From NCBI RefSeq assembly GCF_014205015.1, contig NZ_JACHMO010000001.1, positions 9,176,001-9,240,000 of the forward strand: 64,000 bases of DNA, given 5' to 3'. Positions 16,589-24,195 of the stretch are shown here, one piece after another (within the stretch, counting starts at the first letter, position 1; every line of letters starts with the position of its first letter). The translations under genes and the position numbers were made by a program. Under the pieces are notes generated by a model. It saw only the letters and a list, made by a program, of their open reading frames with translations. It had not been told where the DNA came from and did not search any database. Origin of the DNA: Saccharothrix ecbatanensis. GTDB lineage: Bacteria; Actinomycetota; Actinomycetes; Mycobacteriales; Pseudonocardiaceae.

Positions 16589-17230
16589 ATGCAATATATT
16601 GGTCGGGCGTTATTCCGTGACCAGGCGCTGACCGCGATCCGCGAGGCGATCCTCGGCGGCGACCTCGCGCCCGGCGTGCCGATCAAGGACGCCGAGTTGG
16701 CCGAGCGGCTGGGCCTGTCCCGGACGCCGGTGCGCGAGGCGTTGGCGCGGCTGACCGACGAAGGCCTGGTCGAGAGCAAGCCGCACAGCTACACGCGGGT
16801 CACTCCGCTGGACACGGCGGCGGTGCGTGACGCGTACGTCGTCGTCCGGACAATGCACGCGTTGGCCGCACGGCTGGCCGTCCCGCGCATGGTGGCGGCG
16901 GACCTGGACGCGATGCGTGCCGCCAACACGTCGTTCGCCCAGGCCTTGACCGCCGGCGACGTGCCCGCCGCACTGGCCGCGGACGACGAGTTCCACGCGG
17001 TGGCGGTGCGGGGGAGTGCCAACTTCGCCATCGCGGCCACCATCGAGCGCTACACGCCGCTCGTCCGCCGGCTGGAGCGGTTGAGGTTCGCCGCGCCGAC
17101 CGGCCGCCACTCGGTGGCGATGCACGACGAGATCATCACCGCCTGCGCCGCGGCCGACGCCGACCTGGCCGCGCGGCTGGTCGAGCGGAACTGGGCGACG
17201 TTGGCCGACCTGCTGGTTGAGGAGAACTGA
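16589..17230 (+). CDS. GntR family (FCD) transcriptional regulator
   Basis: A 213-residue FadR-type regulator: an N-terminal winged helix ([29 protein letters not shown]) and a C-terminal FCD ligand-binding domain with conserved His positions ([16 protein letters not shown]). It ends 2 nt before the ACC deaminase gene and almost certainly regulates it. TACAGT 6 nt before ATG 16589 suggests leaderless transcription, and an AT-rich palindrome CAATATATTG lies within the first codons, a candidate autoregulatory site. Confidence 0.9.
   Translation: MQYIGRALFRDQALTAIREAILGGDLAPGVPIKDAELAERLGLSRTPVREALARLTDEGLVESKPHSYTRVTPLDTAAVRDAYVVVRTMHALAARLAVPRMVAADLDAMRAANTSFAQALTAGDVPAALAADDEFHAVAVRGSANFAIAATIERYTPLVRRLERLRFAAPTGRHSVAMHDEIITACAAADADLAARLVERNWATLADLLVEEN
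16592..16601. promoter_or_regulatory. Candidate GntR operator, AT-rich palindrome at the start codon
   Basis: CAATATATTG is a perfect 10-nt palindrome starting at the third base after the GntR ATG, and stands out as AT-only in a GC-rich region. With transcription starting at or near the ATG, a protein bound here would block initiation. Confidence 0.4.
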
Positions 17231-17232
17231 TC

Positions 17233-18228
17233 ATGGCGCTGGACGATTTCGCGCGCTTCCCGCTGACCTTCGGCCCATCGCCGGTGCACGAGCTGGAGCG
17301 GCTGAGCCGGCACCTCGGCGGTGCGCGGGTGTGGGCCAAGCGGGAGGACTGCAACTCCGGGTTGGCCTTCGGTGGCAACAAGACGCGCAAGCTGGAGTAC
17401 CTGGTGGCGGACGCGTTGGCCACGGGCTGCGACACGCTGGTGTCCATCGGCGGCGTGCAGTCGAACCACACCCGGCAGGTGGCCGCGGCGGCGGCTCGGG
17501 CCGGGCTGAAGTGCGTGCTGGTGCAGGAGAGCTGGGTCGACTGGCCGGACGCGGTGTACGACCGGGTGGGGAACATCCTGCTCAGCCGGTTGATGGGCGC
17601 GGACGTGCGGCTGGTGGAGGCGGACTTCGGCATCGGCGTGAAGCCCGCTTGGGAGCAGGCGATCGAGGACGTGCGTGCGGCGGGCGGCACGCCGTACGCG
17701 ATCCCGGCGGGGGCGTCGGACCACCCGTTGGGCGGGCTCGGGTTCGCCGGGTGGGCGGTCGAGGTGGAGCGGCAGGAGGCGCTGCTCGGGGTGCGGTTCG
17801 ACACGGTGGTCGTGTGCTCGGTGACCGGCAGCACGCAGGCGGGCATGGTGGCCGGGTTCGCGGGCAGTGGGCGGACGATCATCGGGATCGACGCGTCCGC
17901 CGAGCCGTGCGACACCCGTGACCAGGTGTTGCGGATCGCCAAGAACACGGCGGACCTGCTGGGGGTCGAGGTGACCGACGCGGACGTGATCCTCGACGAC
18001 CGGTTCCACGAAGGCATCTACGGTGTGCCGGGGGAGTCCACTTTGGACGCCATGCGGCTGGGTGCGAGCCTGGAGGGCATGATCACCGACCCGGTGTACG
18101 AGGGGAAGTCGCTGGCGGGGTTGATCGAACTCGTCTCCACCGGCGAGATCCCGCGTGACTCCAACGTCCTGTACGCGCACCTGGGCGGTCAGCCCGCGCT
18201 CAACGCGTACAGCGCGCTGTTCCGCTGA
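17233..18228 (+). CDS. acdS: 1-aminocyclopropane-1-carboxylate deaminase
   Basis: A 331-residue PLP enzyme that closely follows characterised ACC deaminases. PLP-lysine block [21 protein letters not shown] (the Lys is in GGNKT), catalytic Ser in [16 protein letters not shown] phosphate loop [11 protein letters not shown], and the deaminase-type blocks DPVYEGKS (Tyr-Glu) and [15 protein letters not shown]. These residues distinguish true ACC deaminase from D-cysteine desulfhydrase. The enzyme converts the ethylene precursor ACC to 2-oxobutyrate and ammonia. It is translated with the upstream GntR gene (SD GAGGAG, 2-nt gap). The 3' end is echoed directly downstream. Confidence 0.92.
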   Translation: MALDDFARFPLTFGPSPVHELERLSRHLGGARVWAKREDCNSGLAFGGNKTRKLEYLVADALATGCDTLVSIGGVQSNHTRQVAAAAARAGLKCVLVQESWVDWPDAVYDRVGNILLSRLMGADVRLVEADFGIGVKPAWEQAIEDVRAAGGTPYAIPAGASDHPLGGLGFAGWAVEVERQEALLGVRFDTVVVCSVTGSTQAGMVAGFAGSGRTIIGIDASAEPCDTRDQVLRIAKNTADLLGVEVTDADVILDDRFHEGIYGVPGESTLDAMRLGASLEGMITDPVYEGKSLAGLIELVSTGEIPRDSNVLYAHLGGQPALNAYSALFR

Positions 18229-18243
18229 CCGCGCTGTTCCGCT
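18214..18243 (+). repeat. Echo of the acdS 3' end
   Basis: GCGCTGTTCCGCT followed by TGA (end of acdS) recurs 17 nt later as GCGCTGTTCCGCT followed by TAA. Both copies read Ala-Leu-Phe-Arg-stop. Confidence 0.85.
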
Positions 18244-18264
18244 AAGCATCAGCTCCGCTGGACG

Positions 18265-18732
18265 TCAGCCGAACCAGCCCGGCACGTCGACGGGGAACCC
18301 GGCGTTGGGCACGACCGTGCGGAGGGACGACTCCAGCTGCGTGACGCGGTCGGCGCCGAGCTTGTGGACCCACTGGGCCCGCAGCCGGTCGAAGATCTCC
18401 GCTGCCTGGGCCAGCGAGTCGATGCCGCGCGGCGTGAGCCGGATCAGCTTGCGCCGCGCGTCCTGCGGGTCGTCGACGCGTTCGACGTAGCCGAGGGCCG
18501 CGAGCCGGTCGACGGTCTTGCCGGCGGCTTGTTTGGAGACGCCGAGGCGGCGTCCGATCTCGCTGGCGGACGCGCCGTGGGCGCCGATGGCCTGCATGGC
18601 GAAGCCGTAGGCGGGTCGGACGTCGGGGTGCCCGCGTTCGGCCAGTTCGGCGTGCAACTGGTCGATGAGTGAGCGGAACCCGGCGAACAGCAGCAAGGGC
18701 AGCTCAAAGCCCGGCGGCTCCCGGTCAGCCAT
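18265..18732 (-). CDS. MarR family transcriptional regulator
   Basis: A 155-residue MarR protein. The winged-helix region reads SASEIGRRLGVSKQAAGKTVDRLAALGYVER in part (quoted: RRLGVSKQAAGKTVDRLA), followed by the wing DPQDARRKLIRLTPRG. I chose ATG 18732 (MADREPPG); ATG 18756 would add eight residues lying over the operator region. It is divergent from a carboxymuconolactone-decarboxylase-like gene across 74 nt that contain a palindrome, so it probably represses that gene and itself. Confidence 0.88.
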   Translation of the reverse strand: MADREPPGFELPLLLFAGFRSLIDQLHAELAERGHPDVRPAYGFAMQAIGAHGASASEIGRRLGVSKQAAGKTVDRLAALGYVERVDDPQDARRKLIRLTPRGIDSLAQAAEIFDRLRAQWVHKLGADRVTQLESSLRTVVPNAGFPVDVPGWFG

Positions 18733-18772
18733 CGGGATGCTCGACAAACTCGACAACCTGGTTTACGGTTTC

Positions 18773-18787
18773 GACAACCACGTTGTC
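18773..18787. promoter_or_regulatory. Candidate MarR operator
   Basis: A perfect inverted repeat GACAAC-CAC-GTTGTC in the shared regulatory region of the MarR gene and its divergent neighbour, with further GACAA half-sites at 18743-18757. Position and symmetry fit a MarR site. Confidence 0.55.
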
Positions 18788-18806
18788 TACTTTATCGGAG
18801 TGCTCC

Positions 18807-19310
18807 ATGTTTGCTCAGCACACGCTCGAATCCGCCCCCACCGGCTCACGGCGACTTATGGAGTCCACCGTCGCCCACCTCGGCCACTTGCCGCCGGCTG
18901 TGGCGCTGCTCGCCGAGTCACCCGAGATGCTCGGCGGCTTCCTCCACGCCAGTGGCCTCTTCGAGGCAAGCACCCTCGACCCACTCGGCCGCGAGGTGGT
19001 GATCATGACCATCGCCACCGGAAACGGCTGCCGGGTCTGCGTCGCCATGCACACCGGCCGGCTGCGGGAGCTGGGGGCTGATGCGGCACAGATCGCGGCC
19101 CTGCGGTCCGGGGAGCCACTGGACGACCTGCGGCTGGAGGCGCTGCGGCAGTTCACCCTGCGGGTGCTCGCCACTGCCGGCGAGGTGCCGGAGGACGAGC
19201 TGGCCGAGTTCCTGGACGCCGGCTTCAGCACGCGCAACGCGCTGGAGGTGGTGCTGGGCATCGGCACGTACACGATGTCCACCCTGGCGAACCGCCTAGT
19301 GCGCGCCTGA
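18807..19310 (+). CDS. Carboxymuconolactone decarboxylase-like (AhpD superfamily) protein
   Basis: A 167-residue AhpD-superfamily protein. The redox motif is NGCRVCVAMHTGRL (CxxC and His) at about residues 70-83, followed by a conserved helical C-terminus ALEVVLGIGTYTMSTLANRL. Such proteins handle peroxides or act as disulfide reductases. ATG 18807 has GGAG 6 nt upstream. Divergent from the MarR gene that probably controls it, a common redox-sensing arrangement. The final codons are echoed twice in the next 130 nt. Confidence 0.85.
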   Translation: MFAQHTLESAPTGSRRLMESTVAHLGHLPPAVALLAESPEMLGGFLHASGLFEASTLDPLGREVVIMTIATGNGCRVCVAMHTGRLRELGADAAQIAALRSGEPLDDLRLEALRQFTLRVLATAGEVPEDELAEFLDAGFSTRNALEVVLGIGTYTMSTLANRLVRA

Positions 19311-19443
19311 CCGGCGCACCCCGCGCGCCAGCCCGCCGGCCGTCGGCACCCACCGCAGCGGTTCGTTTGGTGCCCGCCTGACCGACACACCCCGCGCGCC
19401 CGCAGCCCGTGTCCGCCTGGGCGAACCGCCTGGTCCGTGCCTG
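19285..19443 (+). repeat. Degenerate direct repeats derived from the preceding gene's 3' end
   Basis: The segment GCGAACCGCCTAGTGCGCGC plus stop (19287-19310) recurs as GCGAACCGCCTGGTCCGTGC plus TGA (19420-19443). A second overlapping repeat pairs 19301-19329 with 19371-19400 (core CGCCTGACCG and ACCCCGCGCGCC). The interval up to the Lhr stop is made almost entirely of such echoes. Confidence 0.75.
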
Positions 19444-19453
19444 AAGCCCGCCG

Positions 19454-22400
19454 TCACGCCCGCAGCCGCAACCCCTTGGGCGTCGCCCGGAAGCCCGCGT
19501 CCTGGAGGATGCCGGCCAATCGTGAGCCCAATGCCACCTCCCCATCCGCCCGCTGCACCGCCAGCTGACCCAACCACCCGTCGCGCACGGCCCGTCCCAG
19601 AGCCTGGGCGGCCGAGCGCAGCGACTCCTCCTCCTCGGTGAACGACAGCAGCGACCGCCCACCCCGCTCCACGTAGAGCGTCGCCGCACCGTCCACCAGC
19701 ACTACCAGCGCACCGGACTTCCGGCCCGGCCGGTGCTTGCCCTCGCCCGACGACTCCGGCCACGGGAGCGCCGCACCGTAGGGCTGCGCCGGATCGGCCG
19801 CCGCCAGCACCACGGCGTCCGGCGTGCCCATGTGCTCCTGCCCCGGCGGCCGGGACGACGCGCGCAGCCGGTCCACCGCACCCCGCGCCGCGAACTGCGC
19901 CGCACCGAGCCCTTCGACCACGTACCCGCGCACGACCTGCCCGGACTCCTCCATCGCCCGCAGCACCCGGTACACCGCGCTGAACCCGCCCGTCACCCGC
20001 TCGGTGTCCAACGCGCCCCGCGTCAGCACACCGTGCCGCTCCAGGAACGCCTCGGCCCGCGCGTGCGCCCGCCGCGTCGCATCGACAGCGGGCACGACGG
20101 CCAGCGACCACCGGCCCGCCACCGTCGGCGGCCCGGTGCGGCTCGGCATGTCCGGTCTACCGGCCCGCATCCGCGCGTACCGACCTCGCGGCGCGGTACG
20201 CCGGGGTTTGTGCGCCGTGCCACCACCCGCGACCAACGCCCGCAACGGCGCCAACGTGTCGTTCGTGACCACACCGGCCCACACCAGGTCCCACAGCGCG
20301 CCGACGACCTCGCCGTCCGTCGTCGGACCCTGCAACGACACCCGGTCCACCAGCTGCCGGAAGAACAACGCCCCGCCGCCCAACGCCTCCACCACGGCGG
20401 TGTGCAGCGACGAGTCCGGCATCGCCTCCGGCACCAGGTCCGGCAGCAGCAGATCGGCCACATCCGTCGGCGCCAACGCGATCCAGCCGTCACCACCGGC
20501 CAGCGAGCCGCACCCCGTCCACGTCACCTCACCGGACGCGGTCAGCTCGTCCAGCAGCGCCGGGCTGTAGCCGGGCAGCCGCGCGGGCAGCACCAGCGAC
20601 TCGACCGCGCTCGCGGGCAGCGGCGCGCCGGCCAACTGCTCGACCACCGAGTACACGTCGTCCACCGTCGGCGCGGACCGCAACCGCCGCCCCACCCCGT
20701 GCCAGCCCGGCAGGAATCGGCCCAGCGCGGCGGGCTCCACCGGCTCCACCTCGGCCCGCAGCCTGGCCAGCGACGCCCGCCGCAACCGCCGCAGCACCTC
20801 GGCGTCGCAGTACTCGGTGTGCGTGCCACCGGGTCTCAACTCACCGCGCACCAGCCGCCCGGTGGCCGCCATCCGCTCCAACACCCCGGTCACCACGGCC
20901 ACGCCCAACCCGAACCGCTCCGCCGCCTCCATCGCCGGGAACGGCCCGTGCGTCCGCGCGTACCGGGACAGCAAGTCGCCCAAGGGATCGGCCACCGGCT
21001 CGGTGAACACCTCCGGCACACCCACCGGCAACGCCACGCCCAACGCGTCCCGCACGCGGCCCGCGTCCTCGATCGTGATCACGCGGTCCTCGCCCGCGAT
21101 GCGCACCCGGATCGCCCGCCGCTGCGCCACGAGGTCCGCCAGCCACTCCGGCCGCACACCCCGTTCCAGCGCCTCCGCCTCGGACAGGTCGCCGAGGAAC
21201 CGCAGCAGGTCCGCCGCGCCCTCCGCGTCCCGCGCATGCCGGTCCGGCGCGAGGCGTTGCAGGTTGCGCTCGACCTCCTCGACGACCTCCGGGTCCAGCA
21301 ACTCGCGGATCGCCTCGGAGCCCAGCAACTCCGCCAGCAGTGCCGAGTCCAGCGACAACGCCGCCGCCCGCCGCTCGGCCAGCGGCGCGTCCACCTCGTA
21401 CAGGAACATCCCGACGTACCCGAACAACAGGCTGCGCGCGAACGGCGACGGCGACGGTGTCTCCACCTCCACCACCCGCACCCGCCGGGCCCGGATCTCC
21501 GTCATCAGCTCACGCAGGCCCGGCACGTCGTACACGTCCTGCAAGACCTCGCGCATCGCCTCCAGCACCACCGGGAAGCTCTCGTACTTCGCCGCCACCG
21601 ACAGCAACTGCGCCGCCCGCTGCCGTTGCTGCCACAGCGGGGAACGCTTGCGCGGATCACGCCGGGGGAGCAGCAGGGACCGCGCCGCGCACTCCCGGAA
21701 CCGGGCCGCGAACAGCGCCGACCCGCCCACCTCGGCCACCACGACCTGCTCGACCTCCTCCGGGTCGAGCAGCACGTCGTCCGCACCCGCCACGACCTGC
21801 GCGCCGTCCAGGTCGACCGCGTCCGGCAGCCGGATAACGATCCCGTCGTCGGAGTGCGCCGCCTGCACCTCGATACCGCGCCGCTCCCGCAGCCGGGCCG
21901 CGATCGCCAACGCCCACGGCGCGTTGACCTGCGCCCCGAACGGCGAGTGCACCACCAGCCGCCAGTCGCCCAGCTCGTCCCGGAACCGCTCCACGAGCAC
22001 GATCCGGTCGTTCGGCACGTGCCTGGTCGCCTCACGCTGCTCACCCAGGTACGCCAACAGGTTCGACGTCGCCCACGCGTCCAACCCGGCCGACGCCGTC
22101 CGCTCGGCCGCCTTCGCTTCGTCCATTGTGGACACTTCGCGGAGGAACTTCCCCAGCGCCCGCCCCAACTCCAGCGGACGCCCCGGCGCGTCGCCCTTCC
22201 AGAACGGCATCCGTGCCGGCTGACCGGGCGCGGGCACCACGATCACCCGGTCGTGGGTGATGTCCTCGACCCGCCACGATGACGTGCCCAGCAGGAACGT
22301 GTCGCCCACCCGCGACTCGTACACCATCTCCTCGTCCAGCTCGCCCACCCGCGAGCCGGGACCGCGCTCCGACGGCGGCGTCATCACCGCGAACAGCCCC

Positions 22401-24127
22401 CGGTCCGGGATCGTGCCGCCCGACGTCACCGCCAGCCGCTGAGACCCCGGCCGGCCGCGCAGCTCACCGGTGATCCGGTCCCACGTGATCCGGGGCCGCA
22501 GCTCGCCGAACTCCTCGCTCGGGTACCGGCCCGCGAGCATGTCGAGCACCGCCTGCAACGCCGACTCCGGCAGCGCGGCGAACGGTGCGGCCCGCCGCAC
22601 CAGCCCGGCCAGCGCCTCGACCGTCCACGTCTCCATCGCCACCATGGCCACGACGTGCTGCGCCAGCACGTCCAGCGGGTTGCGCGGGTACCTCACGGCC
22701 TCGATCGCGCCGTCCCGCATCCGCTCCGCCACCACCGCGCACGACACCAAGTCGCCCCGGAACTTCGGGAACATCACCCCGCGCGACACCGCGCCCACCT
22801 GGTGCCCGGCCCGGCCGACCCGCTGCAACCCGGACGCCACCGTCGGCGGGGCCTCCACCTGCACCACCAGGTCGACCGCGCCCATGTCGATGCCCAGCTC
22901 CAGCGACGACGTCGCCACCACGCACGGCAGCCGCCCGGACTTCAGCTCCTCCTCGACCACCACCCGCTGCTCGCGTGACATGGAGCCGTGGTGCGCACGG
23001 GCGATCGCGGCGCTGCGCTGGGTCGTCACGCCGGACTGGCCGACCGCCTCCGCGGGAAACCGCTCGGGTTCGGACCGCTCGTCGTGGGACCGCCCGGCTT
23101 GGGGCCGCTCGGCTTCGGACCGTCCGGCTTGGGGCCGCCCGGGTTCGGACCGCTCGTCGCGGGATTGCCCGAGCTGGGACCGCTCCAGCTCCGCGGCCTC
23201 CTCGGCCAGCTCGTTGAGCCGCGCGGTGAGCCGTTCGGCCAGCCGCCGGGAGTTGGCGAACACGATCGTGGACCGGTGCGCCTGGACCAGCTCCAGGATC
23301 CGCTGCTCCACCGCCGGCCAGATCGACGCCCGCTGCACCGCGCCCGACGCCGAACCCGACACCTCGCCGGTCGGCTCGCCGAGCACCGACATGTCCTCGA
23401 CCGGAACCTCGACCCGCACCTCGATCGTCTTCGCCGTCTTCGGCTGCACGACCCGCACCGGCCGACCGCCCGCGAGGAACGCGCCCACCTCCTCGACCGG
23501 CCGGACCGTCGCGGACAGCCCGATCCGCTGGGCGGGCCGCTCCAGCAGCGAATCCAACCGTTCGAGTGAAAGTGCGAGGTGCGCCCCTCGCTTCGTGCCC
23601 GCCACCGCGTGCACCTCGTCCACGATCACCGTCTCGACGCCGCGCAACGACTCACGTGCCGCCGACGTGAGCACCAGGAACAGCGACTCCGGCGTCGTGA
23701 CCAGCACGTCCGGTGGTGTCCGCGCGAACGCCCGGCGCGCGTCCGCCGGTGTGTCGCCGGTGCGCATGCCGACCGTGATGTCCGGCTCGGGCAGCGATAG
23801 CCGGTGCGAGGCCTGCCGGATGCCCGCCAACGGCGCCCGCAGGTTCCGCTCCACGTCCACTGCCAGCGCCTTCAGCGGCGAGACGTACAGCACCCGACAC
23901 CGCCGCTTCGGCTCCGCGGGCTTCGGCGTGGACGCCAGCCGGTCCAGCGCCCAGAGGAACGCGGCCAACGTCTTGCCGGACCCCGTGGGCGCGATGACCA
24001 GCGCGTGTTCGCCCGCGGCCGCCGCCTCCCACGCGCCCACCTGCGCCGCGGTGGGCTCGGCGAAGGCCCCGGCGAACCACTGCCGGGTCGCGGGGGAGAA
24101 CGCGGACAGAACTTCCATGCCGTCCAT
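19454..24127 (-). CDS. lhr: Large ATP-dependent helicase Lhr
   Basis: A superfamily 2 DNA helicase of 1557 residues, the size of actinobacterial full-length Lhr (nucleic-acid unwinding and repair). Motif I APTGSGKT, motif II VDEVHAV, motif III GLSATVRP, and motifs IV-VI around TSSLELGIDMG and QRVGRAGHQ are all present, followed by the winged-helix and long C-terminal Lhr domain. Between the two RecA-like domains lies a low-complexity insert of about 45 residues made of RS/ER/PQAGRS repeats (23060-23190). Starts: ATG 24127 or ATG 24118; ATG 24169 seems too far upstream. Divergent from the Hsp70-like gene. Confidence 0.93.
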   Translation of the reverse strand: MDGMEVLSAFSPATRQWFAGAFAEPTAAQVGAWEAAAAGEHALVIAPTGSGKTLAAFLWALDRLASTPKPAEPKRRCRVLYVSPLKALAVDVERNLRAPLAGIRQASHRLSLPEPDITVGMRTGDTPADARRAFARTPPDVLVTTPESLFLVLTSAARESLRGVETVIVDEVHAVAGTKRGAHLALSLERLDSLLERPAQRIGLSATVRPVEEVGAFLAGGRPVRVVQPKTAKTIEVRVEVPVEDMSVLGEPTGEVSGSASGAVQRASIWPAVEQRILELVQAHRSTIVFANSRRLAERLTARLNELAEEAAELERSQLGQSRDERSEPGRPQAGRSEAERPQAGRSHDERSEPERFPAEAVGQSGVTTQRSAAIARAHHGSMSREQRVVVEEELKSGRLPCVVATSSLELGIDMGAVDLVVQVEAPPTVASGLQRVGRAGHQVGAVSRGVMFPKFRGDLVSCAVVAERMRDGAIEAVRYPRNPLDVLAQHVVAMVAMETWTVEALAGLVRRAAPFAALPESALQAVLDMLAGRYPSEEFGELRPRITWDRITGELRGRPGSQRLAVTSGGTIPDRGLFAVMTPPSERGPGSRVGELDEEMVYESRVGDTFLLGTSSWRVEDITHDRVIVVPAPGQPARMPFWKGDAPGRPLELGRALGKFLREVSTMDEAKAAERTASAGLDAWATSNLLAYLGEQREATRHVPNDRIVLVERFRDELGDWRLVVHSPFGAQVNAPWALAIAARLRERRGIEVQAAHSDDGIVIRLPDAVDLDGAQVVAGADDVLLDPEEVEQVVVAEVGGSALFAARFRECAARSLLLPRRDPRKRSPLWQQRQRAAQLLSVAAKYESFPVVLEAMREVLQDVYDVPGLRELMTEIRARRVRVVEVETPSPSPFARSLLFGYVGMFLYEVDAPLAERRAAALSLDSALLAELLGSEAIRELLDPEVVEEVERNLQRLAPDRHARDAEGAADLLRFLGDLSEAEALERGVRPEWLADLVAQRRAIRVRIAGEDRVITIEDAGRVRDALGVALPVGVPEVFTEPVADPLGDLLSRYARTHGPFPAMEAAERFGLGVAVVTGVLERMAATGRLVRGELRPGGTHTEYCDAEVLRRLRRASLARLRAEVEPVEPAALGRFLPGWHGVGRRLRSAPTVDDVYSVVEQLAGAPLPASAVESLVLPARLPGYSPALLDELTASGEVTWTGCGSLAGGDGWIALAPTDVADLLLPDLVPEAMPDSSLHTAVVEALGGGALFFRQLVDRVSLQGPTTDGEVVGALWDLVWAGVVTNDTLAPLRALVAGGGTAHKPRRTAPRGRYARMRAGRPDMPSRTGPPTVAGRWSLAVVPAVDATRRAHARAEAFLERHGVLTRGALDTERVTGGFSAVYRVLRAMEESGQVVRGYVVEGLGAAQFAARGAVDRLRASSRPPGQEHMGTPDAVVLAAADPAQPYGAALPWPESSGEGKHRPGRKSGALVVLVDGAATLYVERGGRSLLSFTEEEESLRSAAQALGRAVRDGWLGQLAVQRADGEVALGSRLAGILQDAGFRATPKGLRLRA
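23060..23190 (-). repeat. Imperfect repeats inside lhr encoding a charged insert
   Basis: Units such as CGGGTTCGGACCGCTCGTCG (two copies, 23065 and 23141 regions) and CGGCTTGGGGCCG (two copies) alternate. They encode a Glu/Arg/Ser/Pro-rich linker between helicase domains. Confidence 0.7.
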
Positions 24128-24195
24128 AGTGAACCTGCGGTCCGACAATTTTGTTTGTGGCACGATCACCCCCGTTCGAAACCAAAGGGGTGACC

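Noticed and set aside
19733..22282. Long plus-strand frame opposite lhr
   Set aside because: Antisense shadow of a highly conserved helicase; composition is not protein-like.
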